64,000 nucleotides of DNA from DASRDE01 sp035938175 (GCA_035938175.1 DASZHD010000046.1:12440-76439), one strand, 5' to 3'. Numbered from the stretch's first letter, positions 25,131-34,822 are shown. Notes: generated from the letters alone by a model not told the origin. Translations and numbers: made by a program.

Positions 25131-26597
25131 ATGGACGTTGTAGAGACAAGCGCCGGCTTCGACATCGCCCTTGCTCGGTTACGGGCGGCAAATTCCAATG
25201 TAGAAGATGAAACCTTCAAATGGGATGACGTTCGCGAAATTCTATGGCTTCAGCTCACAAACACGGATGTCGTGGCTTCCCGCAAGACCACGGATAGGAG
25301 TCACGCTACATCCATCGAGATAACAGACGGCGCAAATACTTCCCCGAACAAGGTTCGCGATTTCTTCCCAGCTCTCGCATTCAGCGAGAGATACCCTGAG
25401 CGACGAACCGCCGTACCGATTCGTTGGCGGCGCGAAAACGTAACCGGGCTGACGGAGCGTTTTGGCCAACCGAAGAGCGAGGAACCTGGTTGGGATTTAG
25501 GCACATGTCAGATACGTCGTACAAGGAACCGCAACGAGACCCAGAACCCCGGGTTGATGATCGCATACGAAAACGATATGCACGATCTTCGCGCTGCTCT
25601 ACAAGAACACGACGCGCTTGTATTTGTACGGCGCGGCGGTGTACTCTCTTATGAGGTGTTCGGAATTGCACCTGAGCCACCATTCGACCCCATTCTAAAC
25701 GGCAAACGGATCTTCGTTCGTGATCCGAGTCCAGGCGATCGCCGACAAGTATGGACTTACAAAGATGCAAGGTTGCGATCGCTGGTCTCGTTCCTGGAGC
25801 AACCGGCCGGCCCGCAGGCGCAATCTCAAATTGATCGGGTTGTCGCAATCGCGAAAGAGCATGGGTCCACTGCAATTATCGCTCTCGCTGGCGTACCAGG
25901 TACCGGGAAGACGTACGTTTCCGAGCGAGCGGCAATCGCTATAGCGGGCGACCGGAGCCGGGTAGAAGTTGTGCAGTTTCATGCCGCATACGCGTATGAG
26001 GAATTTGTAGAAGGCATTACCTTTGAAGGCGAGCCGAAGAGCGGGTTGCTTCTAAGGCTAAATGAAAAGGCTGCACAAGACCTTAGCAATACGTACGTAC
26101 TTGTCATTGAAGAGCTAACTCGCGCCGATCTCAGCGCGGTGTTAGGCGAGCTCCTGACGTACATTGAGTATCGCGACCGCTTCGTGACGCTTCCGTACAG
26201 CGGTAAAAAGTTTCGGTTGGCGCCCAACGTTATAGTGCTTGCGACCTATAACCCCACGGATCGTTCGGCCCTTGAGGTGGACGCAGCACTGCTGCGCCGG
26301 CTACGCATCATAGACTTTTTGCCGTCGTACGATCTTGCGTTTGAGATACTGAAGTTTAATGGCGTCGATGACGAAACCGCCACGAAAGCAGCTTCCGTCA
26401 TGCTGGTGCAGAAGGCTGACCCTCGGTGGGCTTTTAGAATGCCCTTTGGGCATGGAATTTACGCGGACGTTCGTGGCGTTAACGACCTACAAGACCTTTG
26501 GGAGCAACGTATCAGCCGGTTCTTGCATGGGCCGTGGGAAGATCATCCGTATGCCGCCGATATCACTGCCGCTTATCCGTGGCGTAAAAATGCATGA
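25131..26597 (+). CDS. McrB-like AAA+ NTPase, putative restriction subunit (LlaJI R1-like)
   Basis: A 488-residue protein with an N-terminal ~230-residue region of unknown type that could bind DNA, then an AAA+ domain: Walker A GVPGTGKT near residue 255, Walker B YVLVIEELTRAD, and ATYNPTDRSALEVDAALLRR, which corresponds to the McrB MNTADRS/arginine region. McrB uses GTP to translocate and activate the McrC nuclease. Here it sits 21 nt after two methyltransferases, so, as in LlaJI and BsuMI systems, it more likely restricts unmethylated DNA than methylated DNA. The stop overlaps the McrC-like start by 8 bp. Confidence 0.88.
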   Translation: MDVVETSAGFDIALARLRAANSNVEDETFKWDDVREILWLQLTNTDVVASRKTTDRSHATSIEITDGANTSPNKVRDFFPALAFSERYPERRTAVPIRWRRENVTGLTERFGQPKSEEPGWDLGTCQIRRTRNRNETQNPGLMIAYENDMHDLRAALQEHDALVFVRRGGVLSYEVFGIAPEPPFDPILNGKRIFVRDPSPGDRRQVWTYKDARLRSLVSFLEQPAGPQAQSQIDRVVAIAKEHGSTAIIALAGVPGTGKTYVSERAAIAIAGDRSRVEVVQFHAAYAYEEFVEGITFEGEPKSGLLLRLNEKAAQDLSNTYVLVIEELTRADLSAVLGELLTYIEYRDRFVTLPYSGKKFRLAPNVIVLATYNPTDRSALEVDAALLRRLRIIDFLPSYDLAFEILKFNGVDDETATKAASVMLVQKADPRWAFRMPFGHGIYADVRGVNDLQDLWEQRISRFLHGPWEDHPYAADITAAYPWRKNA

Positions 26598-27834
26598 CCA
26601 AGAATTGCCTAAAGCTGTGTTGCAGATGCGGGAGTGGGGACGGCGCGATATATCGACTGCCGACGCATTAACTTTTATTTCCGATGGCGCGTTCGGGCTA
26701 TTATCTTCGCAAAATGTGTTGCAGGTTGTACGCGATCGGCGTGGCATCGCTTTGCGGGCATTCAGCTATGTGGGTCGATGTGACATCAACGACAAAAAGA
26801 TCATAGTTGAACCGCGACTTTCCTGCAGCTACGACCCGCTTATCAAAGAGCTTGACGCGTTAGATGCAAAGGCGGTCAATGGAGTACTCGAGCAGCTTTC
26901 GCTCGGTAGTACCGGCCGGTCTTTCATTGAAGCATTCATTTCAGCGGCTCAAAGCTATTTCAGCATTGGGCGGCTGAATCGCTACACTGCGGTGGATGAA
27001 GCTAGCCGGTTCGCGAGAGGAAAGATAATTACTCCGGCTACAATACGGCTTCGAGCCCGCGGGCGGAGCAACGTTGTCGTTACGCGGCGACGGACCCTGT
27101 CCCCCCCGACGCTGGCTCATAGTGCGCTGCGTCAGGCGCTTCTCTTGGCTGAGCAGCAGTTACTGAATCATGACAACCAAGATTCTCGCATCATAGAGCT
27201 GCGATCTCTAAGCCGGCTGTTGCCGATCGCGATGCCTACGTCGCTGAACCTTTTGCTGGACGCATGCGATGAAGCTCAAAAAGCATCCGCACCGTACATA
27301 CGCGATCTTTTTAAGATCGTAAAGATAATTTTGCTGGGCGGTGCCGACAGTTCTCTCTCGGTACCGATCATCCAACTTGATCGCGCCATGTTCTTCGACA
27401 TGGCGAAAGTAATAGAAAATGCGGTGCGCAGAATAGTAGCTCGTTCACTCTCATCCCATCGCGTGTTGGATGGTAACGTGCATAAGCAGCCTTTCTTGCA
27501 GAATCCCATCAGTCTGGGGGAACCAGATATCGTTATCTATGATAGATCTAGGCTTATTGCCTTGATGGATGTAAAAGATAAGATCGTGGTGTCGGCGTCA
27601 CGGGACGATGTATATCAGATATTTAGCCACTGTGTAGGTGCCGGTGCGAACCTTGGAGTCCTGATATTCATTGGCGAGGATTATGAAAGCCCCAAGCTAA
27701 TTGGCGCGTGGGACTCACGGATATCCCTATTGCAAACCACCATTCGTCCCAACGAACCGGAGCGAGATCTGCGTCTAATGCTTTCGCAGCTAGCTATCGC
27801 GCGCGAAGAATCCTTTGCCACTAATAGGGCCTAG
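26590..27834 (+). CDS. McrC-like PD-(D/E)XK endonuclease subunit (LlaJI R2-like)
   Basis: A 414-residue partner of the McrB-like protein. ATG 26590 overlaps the upstream stop by 8 bp and opens the McrC-like N-terminus (MHDQELPKAVLQMREWGRRD); the longer frame starting at 26359 is out-of-frame McrB sequence. The N-terminal half shows the McrC helical pattern (NGVLEQLSLG, LRARGRSNVVV). The C-terminal nuclease has EPDIVIYD followed by ALMDVKDK, the Asp and Asp-x-Lys of the PD-(D/E)XK fold. It would cut DNA in complex with the AAA+ subunit. Last gene of the restriction-modification operon. Confidence 0.85.
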   Translation: MHDQELPKAVLQMREWGRRDISTADALTFISDGAFGLLSSQNVLQVVRDRRGIALRAFSYVGRCDINDKKIIVEPRLSCSYDPLIKELDALDAKAVNGVLEQLSLGSTGRSFIEAFISAAQSYFSIGRLNRYTAVDEASRFARGKIITPATIRLRARGRSNVVVTRRRTLSPPTLAHSALRQALLLAEQQLLNHDNQDSRIIELRSLSRLLPIAMPTSLNLLLDACDEAQKASAPYIRDLFKIVKIILLGGADSSLSVPIIQLDRAMFFDMAKVIENAVRRIVARSLSSHRVLDGNVHKQPFLQNPISLGEPDIVIYDRSRLIALMDVKDKIVVSASRDDVYQIFSHCVGAGANLGVLIFIGEDYESPKLIGAWDSRISLLQTTIRPNEPERDLRLMLSQLAIAREESFATNRA

Positions 27835-28872
27835 AGCGCTCATCGTTCATAAGGCCACTGACTTAAGGATTAGTCGCTCTGGGTGGCTCGGAACCAGGTC
27901 TATCGCGATAGCAACGGCCATCGATTTATTCATGAATGCGCGCAGAAACCGCTTTCCGCACGATGGGCGTTAACGCGCAGCCCGTACAGCTATTAGTATC
28001 AGATGATGCGAGCAAATTAACTAGCAACGCGTTTAAGTTCAAGTAGTTTGTGTGTGGCTGAGCTAATACGGAGTCCTCTGAGCGGCATCATTATGCCGTT
28101 TACCACAACGAGAAAACGTTCGCCGAAGGCACGACATGCGTGGGCGAGATCAGCCGATATGGCTGCCACTTCGTTCATCAGGATCCCCAAATCATCACGA
28201 ACGCGTCTCCGTAGCGGAATCGGCGCGTACGTCGGCTCAAGCGGCAAAGTTCGCCATCGAATACCGGCGATGCGGAGTCTGTCATCCGCGCCGCCGGACG
28301 CGATCAGGTCCGCCAATGCTTTTGTGTGCGTCGAATGGGGATGCTGCAGGCTGACGTCTCCCCATGAGTGCCCCCGCTGATATGTGGAATCTGGGGCGTG
28401 AGCGTCGAAAGGAAAACCACATGCGCAAGTCCCAATTCACCGAAGCTCGGGTCGTCGGCCTTCTCGCAAAATCGACAGACCTTAAAATATTCCACCTTCC
28501 GTGCGATGGGATCTCCTACGCTGATGGCTACCGTCGGTAAATTGTTCCCGAGGCTGGTGTGTGCCTTTGCCCCAGCCCGTGTTCTTTCCAGTATCGACTA
28601 GTGTGAGAGTCGTCCAAACGCCGGGACATCAGCGCACAGCGAACGCGTTGACACTTCCAACTCATCGGATACGAACGGTCAGGTCTGTAGGAAGATCGGG
28701 CATGCGGAGGACTCGCGGCCTTGGCCAAGCATGCCAGTCAACAAAAGTGCAGTCGTCAATGGCGTTTTGGTAAGATTCGTTAGCGTTGTTACAACCTCCG
28801 CGATTCGTGAGTAACAGCCAACGTATAATGGTCTGATAACGATGTTGGTCTCTTTGGATCATAGCGAGACGG
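27835..28872. other. 1-kb gene-poor stretch with decayed sequences
   Basis: It holds an IS3 remnant (28421-28540) and, on the minus strand, an open frame from about 28400 to 28017 whose product (with GHSWGDVSLQHPHSTHT near its start) looks coding but has no proper start and no recognised family. I read the whole stretch as the worn right part of the island. Confidence 0.5.
28421..28540 (+). pseudogene. IS3-family OrfA transposase remnant (N-terminus only)
   Basis: After an AAAGGA site the 39-codon frame begins MRKSQFTEARVVGLL, closely matching the IS3-type OrfA start (consensus MRKSRFTEEQIIGIL), and continues LKIFHLPCDGISYADGYRR, a degraded version of the OrfA helix-turn-helix (LKVADLCRRHGIS...). 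A stop follows and neither the rest of OrfA nor OrfB is visible. An insertion sequence once lay here. Confidence 0.6.
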
Positions 28873-31800
28873 TCACTTCTTTTCGGCCTCTTGCACGTAC
28901 GCACAGAGAAGATTAACGAGGGCCATCTGCTCGGGAGTACGGCAACGAATTTGCAGTAGACGCGGTGAGCAGAAGAGCACGCTTAGACATTGCGCGCGCG
29001 AGATGGCGACGTTGAAGCGGTTCTTCTCGAAGAGAAATTCCATATTGCGCGGCAGATCTTCACCGCTCGACGTCGCCATGGAGTACAGCACAATTGGGGC
29101 CTGAAGCCCCTGGAATTTGTCGACCGTGCCGACCGCGATATGTCCGAAGCCTGCCGCTCGAAGGCGCTGCTTGATTAAGACGCGCTGTGCGTTGTAGGGC
29201 GACACGATGAGAATGCTTGACTCGGTAATTGGGCGCCCGGATTCGGTACGCGTTTTGTAGGTGCCGCGCATGAGCAGCCTCACCTCTCTTACGATCGCTG
29301 CGGCTTCCTCGACAGAGGACCGGCGGTTGCCTTCGTGATCGATCGGTCTCCAACGCAGCCCACTTCCCGCAAGACCGGGCGAAGTAACTGCATTAATCTC
29401 GTTCCCCTCGGCCGGCCTAAGACGGCCTTCATAGACTGCGTCAGAGATGAAGCCGCAAATCGACGGATGCATCCGCCAGGAGTGCAGCAAAAAGATGCCG
29501 CGGTCTTCAGGAATAGTCGCATGATCGCCCAAGAGATGCTGAAGAATGGACCGGCTGATGCCTGGCGGATGCTTTCCTTGTGAGACTTGTGCAAGCTGGA
29601 GAGGGTCACCGAGTAGCACGACACTTCTCGCGGCCCGTGCGCAGGCGATCGCGTCGGCGATAGGAAGTTGACCGGCCTCGTCGATTATCAACACATCGAA
29701 GGCGTTCGCCGCATTGCCCAATGCGAAAAGCCAGGGCGTACCCGAAACCAGTTCATACTGCTCCTTGAGAGCATCGTCTGACTTCTTTTGATTAACGACT
29801 AACGCTCTTTCCCCGAGCGCCGACACGTATTGATCCTCGTCGTCGGTGTATTTGTGTGCGCCCCGGAAAACGTGTGAATCCTCGACCGCCGCTTTTTCCA
29901 CGGCGGCTACGAGGTTGTGCGCTGCCTTGTGGCTGCGCGCCAGCACGCCAACACGCTTACCGGCTTTCAAGAGCTCTACGATCGCGCGACCGCCCGTCGT
30001 ACTCTTCCCAGTTCCGGGCGGTCCTTGTACGACGAGATAGCTGGAATCGAGTTCGAGAACTGCCTTCGCGAGGGATTGCCCATCGACGTGCGCCGGCTGA
30101 ATGGTAGTGCCTGGCTGGTGGCCCTTCATCCGAGGAAATGCCATAAGCAGCATATCCACGATTGCTGGGTGCTCGTTTTGGAGTCTACCGTCGATATAGA
30201 GCCGTGCGATATCGGCGAGAGCCTGGCGTTGGGGACCGCCGTCAAACGGTTTGGGAACCAGGGCGCGTAGCGCTGCATGATCCTCTTGCGGCCACCGGCG
30301 AAGTTGGAGTGTCCGAGTCTCATCATCGAGACTGACGAGCTCCCCGGCGCTCTTCATGGTATCTGGATCGTGAACGTGGGACCCGACGACGATGCCGTGC
30401 TGTTGTTCCGGAAAAGAAAACGTGTACGTCAACTTACGTTTGCCGGCCACCTTGATGGGTTCAATTTCCGGGCACCAGTTGAGTTCGCCGATACATTCGT
30501 GATCAAATTCCGCGAGTTCGTCGGCGTTGCGACAGCGATGGAAGTACTCCCACCACGATGGCTTCGCTTCGCTGCGATGGTAGTCGATTAGGTTTGCAAG
30601 ATACCAGCGAAGTCGTTCGTCATCTGATAGCGCCCCCAGAGCAGCGAGATCGGCAGGCGGTTCTAGTCCAGCCAGAATCTGCTCGCGAAGCTCGCGCGTC
30701 GCGGCATTCTCTGCGCGTTTTTCCTCGCTCGGCGGCTTAGAGGCGTCGGGTACGAACCAGGGAAGATCGATTTTTTGGTCACGCTGCAATTGTTCGCGTC
30801 GTTCGAGAAGCCAATTGTGGAGGTGAAATGTCGAGCGGCAATCCTCATCGTTGTAGTGTCGGATCATCTCTAGGATCGAAGCGTCTCGGCGGTCTAGCCA
30901 CTCTTCGAACAAGAGAATCGAGTCATCGCCGCGCTTAAGGTCTGCCGTACGATGGAAGTCGTAGAATGGCTCCAACTTCTTGATCGAGTAGCTCTCTTGT
31001 GAGATGCGAAGGCCTTGGCGCACTACCGTATAGAGATCCACAAAGACCTGAGCGCGCAGAAGGTCGTCGAATTCGTCAACGAGCGTGTTGTAACGAGTCG
31101 TAAGACGGCCTAAGGCCGTCTTTTCGTAGCTCGCATAGTGATAGACATGCATATTGGGATATTTCTCGCGCCATTCCATGACGAAGGCAAGAAAGTCGGT
31201 TACTGCCCCTCTCTGCTCGACGAGCGAATGCGCCCAATAGGCGACGTACCGATCCTCTGCCGGCATGTAGACGCCGAACAAATACTCCAGGCCGGTCTCG
31301 GGTGCGTAGTAGGGGTCCCCCTCCATATCAAAGTAGAGATCGCCCTCGTCGCGCTCTGGAAGGAGCGAGAACCCGCGCTTTGGATCGCTCGGAAGGATCC
31401 TGAAATGGTACGCATCTTTTCCGGTTACGCCGGCCTCGATGGACTTGCGTTGCAGCACTTGTAGTTGGGCTTGCTGCGCCAAGTTATCAAAGGTGCCTGG
31501 ATTGAAGCCGGTTGGTCGTGTTCCATTGGCATTGGCGAGCTGCGCAACCGTCGTGATTCCATCGGCATTGAGTTTGGCGATCTGATCGCGGCGCATCCAG
31601 GCGACAAGGCTGAGATGGTCGTCCTTGCGTCGTCGTTGGTCACAAACCGGGTCCCACTCACAGAGTAAGCAGTGCTCAACCTTGTCCGGATAGGCTTGGA
31701 GGACTTCGATATTCTGCAAGAACCATTTCCGTAGATGACGGTAATACGCCAAATAGTCGTGTATGGCAAAGGACCGCTCCTCACCGCTTCCGAGCGCGAC

Positions 31801-32319
31801 CATCATGTGTCTGGGAAGAAGCCCGTCTTGGAGGCGGCTGAGGTGCTCGCTGTACGAGCAGAGTTGAATAAGGAAATACGCCTTCGCTGAGCGCGCGAGC
31901 TTCGTGTCGATGACTTCGTAGCTGAAACCCGAGGGGGTCCGTTCATCTTGAATTCGTCGAAGAAAATCAGCGCGCCCGAGAAATGCACCGTCAAAGAAAG
32001 TGGGCTGATAGATATAGGAAACGCCGCCTTCCATCGCTCGGCGTGTAGCTTGATCGGCCGCGATCAGACCGTTGATGGATCGATCCGCAAGACGGGCAGG
32101 GAACTCGTGCACCGAGGCGTCGCTGCGCTTGAGCCGATCCAAGAATCGTTGCTCGTGTTCTTCGCCTTTGCGTCCTAGCAGGTCCGACGTCGGATCGGAT
32201 GGTGGCGCCGTCAATCCACCCAATGCGACCTGACGCTGAAGCTCGCTGAGGTGGGGACACTCCAGAAAATTGTTGAGGTCCGTCGCTGAAAAGATCAGTC
32301 GACCATCGGCCCGCTGCAG
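28873..32319 (-). CDS. TM0106-type RecB-like nuclease fused to RNase H-like domain and SF1 helicase
   Basis: An 1148-residue protein. In order: a PD-(D/E)XK nuclease with an iron-sulphur cluster (Cys21 in FLECPHL, then C217-x2-C220-x5-C226; nuclease residues near D118 and D138-x-K140), an RNase H-like exonuclease fold (DLYFDMEGDP, about residue 300), and a DNA2/Upf1-like SF1 helicase with VQGPPGTGKST, LIIDEAGQL, VGTVDKFQGLQ and RFNVAISRAQ. The start must be CTG 32319: it lies 6 nt after AAAGGAG, an in-frame stop is just upstream, and the first ATG/GTG/TTG codons (TTG 32223 onward) would delete the cluster Cys. Probably DNA repair or phage defence; it adjoins the restriction island. Confidence 0.88.
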   Translation of the reverse strand: MQRADGRLIFSATDLNNFLECPHLSELQRQVALGGLTAPPSDPTSDLLGRKGEEHEQRFLDRLKRSDASVHEFPARLADRSINGLIAADQATRRAMEGGVSYIYQPTFFDGAFLGRADFLRRIQDERTPSGFSYEVIDTKLARSAKAYFLIQLCSYSEHLSRLQDGLLPRHMMVALGSGEERSFAIHDYLAYYRHLRKWFLQNIEVLQAYPDKVEHCLLCEWDPVCDQRRRKDDHLSLVAWMRRDQIAKLNADGITTVAQLANANGTRPTGFNPGTFDNLAQQAQLQVLQRKSIEAGVTGKDAYHFRILPSDPKRGFSLLPERDEGDLYFDMEGDPYYAPETGLEYLFGVYMPAEDRYVAYWAHSLVEQRGAVTDFLAFVMEWREKYPNMHVYHYASYEKTALGRLTTRYNTLVDEFDDLLRAQVFVDLYTVVRQGLRISQESYSIKKLEPFYDFHRTADLKRGDDSILLFEEWLDRRDASILEMIRHYNDEDCRSTFHLHNWLLERREQLQRDQKIDLPWFVPDASKPPSEEKRAENAATRELREQILAGLEPPADLAALGALSDDERLRWYLANLIDYHRSEAKPSWWEYFHRCRNADELAEFDHECIGELNWCPEIEPIKVAGKRKLTYTFSFPEQQHGIVVGSHVHDPDTMKSAGELVSLDDETRTLQLRRWPQEDHAALRALVPKPFDGGPQRQALADIARLYIDGRLQNEHPAIVDMLLMAFPRMKGHQPGTTIQPAHVDGQSLAKAVLELDSSYLVVQGPPGTGKSTTGGRAIVELLKAGKRVGVLARSHKAAHNLVAAVEKAAVEDSHVFRGAHKYTDDEDQYVSALGERALVVNQKKSDDALKEQYELVSGTPWLFALGNAANAFDVLIIDEAGQLPIADAIACARAARSVVLLGDPLQLAQVSQGKHPPGISRSILQHLLGDHATIPEDRGIFLLHSWRMHPSICGFISDAVYEGRLRPAEGNEINAVTSPGLAGSGLRWRPIDHEGNRRSSVEEAAAIVREVRLLMRGTYKTRTESGRPITESSILIVSPYNAQRVLIKQRLRAAGFGHIAVGTVDKFQGLQAPIVLYSMATSSGEDLPRNMEFLFEKNRFNVAISRAQCLSVLFCSPRLLQIRCRTPEQMALVNLLCAYVQEAEKK

Positions 32320-33037
32320 AAGATGCTCCTTTCACCCACGCTATTTGTCGGACTCATCGTATCCTACTCTTTGCTTCCGCCAACCGTGTGACACTCGGGC
32401 AGCGATAATCGTCCCTTTGGGCATACGAGACTATTCCGAGGATGCCGCTCGGTATCCGTGTGATGGTCGGAGAGTATACGACGACTCGCGATAGAACGTC
32501 GATGTCACGGCCCAGGGTTGTAACGGCGTGTTGCTGGTTGCCCATCAGGCCTGCATCCATTAGTAGGAGTGAGCCATAAACCTGTGGTGACACGGATTCG
32601 CCATTCATCGGTGTCTCCCAGGTCCATGGGTCGCGTAGTGTACTGCGCATGACACTTGTGACTCATTGTTACACAGTGGCGATGCCCGCTATTTCCAGTA
32701 GTGGACTGCACGCTCGCAGAACATACCGCCGCATCAGGCGATTTGCATGGCAACTCCGCAGCAGCGGTTATGGACGCTGGCCGCCAAGGCCATTCCGCCC
32801 TCACCAAAGACGCCGCGCACTGCTGCTGGTTACGAAGGGGCTCGCGCTGAAGTGTAACGTCTACTGCGCGCGCCAACGAGTGCGGCCGGCTTCGAATATC
32901 TTACAAACGCCCTCGTCGAATCGCGACGTAGTCGGACGCACCGAAAAACGCGATTTTGCATGGTTTCACCGCGCGGCACGTCCGGTGTAACCTCCCGCCG
33001 CCAACCCTCTGACACCACCGCATGCCAAAATATCCTC
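32320..33037. other. 718-bp stretch without a supported gene
   Basis: A minus-strand frame of 98 codons (32354-32650, with DPWTWETPMNGESVSPQ) ends just upstream of the nuclease-helicase start. It might be a small gene but has no recognisable family or clear ribosome site. Nothing else stands out. Confidence 0.35.
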
Positions 33038-33526
33038 ATGGAAGAAGACAATGCCCGCAACCGGCGGGCGCTCAAAGCGCTTATCAATGCCGGTGGCTTC
33101 ATGGCGCATCGCTTTGGCGAATCCGGCTTCGTGATGCCGTTCAGCGGTAGACTGCGCGACTGGCATATTCGCGCGAACCTTTGCGGTGGGTGGCTCGCAA
33201 TGAGCACGTATGTTATGGAGTTACCCGACAAAGGCCCGACGCGCTCCGGACTCCTGGAGCGGATGCTCGAACTCAACGACGTCATCAGCGTCGGAAAATT
33301 TAGCAAGCACGAGCAAGCGCTGCATCTCGACGTGGAGTACCGCCAAGAACATGTGGACGCAAGCGCGTTTAGCGGTCTTGTCGGTCTCGTGCACTCGGTT
33401 TGCGAGCAGTACTATCCCGAACTCGTCCGCATCGCAACGGGCGATACTGCGCTGCAGCAACTGGAGGTGGCGTTCCAGCGGCCCGCGCTCGGCGCCGAAT
33501 CAAAGGAGCGCCGGAAAGCGGACTAA
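33038..33526 (+). CDS. YbjN-like domain protein
   Basis: A 162-residue cytosolic protein. ATG 33038 is chosen; the longer frame has no family features. The pattern of an N-terminal helix (RRALKALINAGGF), a strand-rich middle (FVMPFSGRLRDWHIRANLCGGWL shown in part as GRLRDWHIRANL), then LLERMLELNDVISVGKFS and a closing helix matches YbjN/type III chaperone-like folds. These often modulate stress or act as chaperones, but no specific role can be given. Its stop overlaps the stop of the convergent WYL gene by 3-4 bp. Confidence 0.6.
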   Translation: MEEDNARNRRALKALINAGGFMAHRFGESGFVMPFSGRLRDWHIRANLCGGWLAMSTYVMELPDKGPTRSGLLERMLELNDVISVGKFSKHEQALHLDVEYRQEHVDASAFSGLVGLVHSVCEQYYPELVRIATGDTALQQLEVAFQRPALGAESKERRKAD

Positions 33527-34482
33527 CGGTACTCCGCGCAAATCTTCTCCGCGATCGCTCGCGCGTGCTCAACCGCCTGAGGCGGCGCACACACCTTCGC
33601 GTCCGCGCCAAAGCCAAAAGCCCACCGCACCACCTCGCCGACGTCGCTAACGGTAAACGTCATCGTGGCGGAGCCGTCGTCGTGCAACTGCGTTTCCTGC
33701 GCCCGCTGCCATTCGCGCGACGTGGCCGAAGGCGCAATCGCCGGCGATAGCCACACCGAGACGCGCTGCTCGCTCTTGCCCTGAATGAAGCCGAGCACGT
33801 CGTCGTTCAAATACTTCTGCGGAATCGGCTGCGGCGAAAATGATCCGGCTCGTTTTATCGCACCCTGGATCGCGTCCAACGCGTAGTATTTCCAGTCGCG
33901 CGTGCCGCCCGCATCGCGAGCGAGCAAATAGTAGCGTCCCGAACGCATCACCGCGCATCCCGGCTCGACGCGCCGCTCTTTGCCCGAGTAACGGAATGTT
34001 ACGCGCGCGTTGTTCGCCCATGCCGCCTGCAGCTCGTCGAAGGCCTCGGCCACGTGCGTTCCCTCGCGCAGCGCGGGCTGCAGAAAATGCAGGAACCGGC
34101 GTTCCTCGCGCGGCTCGTCGGCCTGGATCGACTGCAACTGCGCCTCCACCGGTGCTCCCAATGCGCGCCCGGCGTCGCGAATCAGCGTCTGCAGCGCGCG
34201 GCTGCTCTTGTCGATCCCGGTCGGGCGCTGGTCGAAATCCAGCAGGCGCACGCGGTCGTGTTCGCTCTTCTCGGCAATGCGAAAGCCGGCGCGCTCGCCG
34301 ATTTTCCGCAATTCCTGAAGGTCGCGCAGAACCGTGCGTTCCGATGTCCCGTATTCTTCGCACATGCGCTCGAGCCGGATAAATTTGTTGCGCACCAGTT
34401 CCAGCAGAATGCGGATTTTGCGCTCCGTCGCCGTGCTCGGCTCCCCCGATGGCCGGCCTTTGCCCGAGATCTTCTTTGCCAT
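33523..34482 (-). CDS. WYL-domain transcriptional regulator
   Basis: A 319-residue DNA-binding protein. The start at ATG 34482 gives a basic N-terminus and then a DeoR-type helix-turn-helix (residues about 20-75, ERMCEEYGTSERTVLRDLQE). A WYL domain follows at about 150-230 (VTFRYSGKERRVEPGCAVM, GRYYLLARDAGG, KYYALDAIQG), and a WCX-type C-terminal region ends RAIAEKICAEYR. WYL proteins bind nucleotides or ssDNA and often control defence or DNA-repair genes. Its target here is unknown; it is convergent with the YbjN-like gene. Confidence 0.88.
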   Translation of the reverse strand: MAKKISGKGRPSGEPSTATERKIRILLELVRNKFIRLERMCEEYGTSERTVLRDLQELRKIGERAGFRIAEKSEHDRVRLLDFDQRPTGIDKSSRALQTLIRDAGRALGAPVEAQLQSIQADEPREERRFLHFLQPALREGTHVAEAFDELQAAWANNARVTFRYSGKERRVEPGCAVMRSGRYYLLARDAGGTRDWKYYALDAIQGAIKRAGSFSPQPIPQKYLNDDVLGFIQGKSEQRVSVWLSPAIAPSATSREWQRAQETQLHDDGSATMTFTVSDVGEVVRWAFGFGADAKVCAPPQAVEHARAIAEKICAEYR

Positions 34483-34545
34483 GTGCGGGTATTGAACTCG
34501 CGCTCGCGCCAAGCCTACGGCACGCGCGCACGGTAGGCTCGCCCT

Positions 34546-34794
34546 ATGACACTCTTGATCGTTGGCCTAACGCTTTGGTTGGCCGGAAAACTGCTCGTCA
34601 AAGCGTTCGGCGCCGATCGGCCGCATTTCATCTGCCGGCACTGTGCGCGCATCAGCAGAGGCCACGATTACTGCGTGGATTGCCGGGACCTTCGGAGCAC
34701 GGAATATACCGTGGGCGATTCGAACAAAGCCAAAACTGAGGGAGATCGAGGATGCCTTCAATCTTCGGGAATTTTGTATTTGCCGCGCCCCTGA
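34546..34794 (+). CDS. Small membrane protein with zinc-ribbon
   Basis: An 82-residue protein: one N-terminal hydrophobic segment (LLIVGLTLWLAGKLLVKAF), then ICRHCARISRGHDYCVDC, two CxxC pairs 11 residues apart that should bind zinc, and a polar tail. It lies divergent from the WYL regulator (63 bp between starts) and 28 bp before the next gene. Function unknown; the family is not recognised. Confidence 0.5.
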   Translation: MTLLIVGLTLWLAGKLLVKAFGADRPHFICRHCARISRGHDYCVDCRDLRSTEYTVGDSNKAKTEGDRGCLQSSGILYLPRP

Positions 34795-34822
34795 ACGTTC
34801 GCGCTTTGACTTTGGCAGCGTC

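Noticed and set aside
28017..28400. Minus-strand coding-like frame (GHSWGDVSLQHP...)
   Set aside because: Open and plausible in composition but without a start, ribosome site or recognised family; probably part of a decayed gene.
20945..28872. attR copy of the tRNA-Asn 3' end and an integrase gene
   Set aside because: I looked for the T-arm/acceptor sequence and for tyrosine recombinase motifs by eye and found neither.
32354..32650. 98-codon minus-strand frame before the nuclease-helicase
   Set aside because: No family or start signal; cannot be supported from sequence alone.
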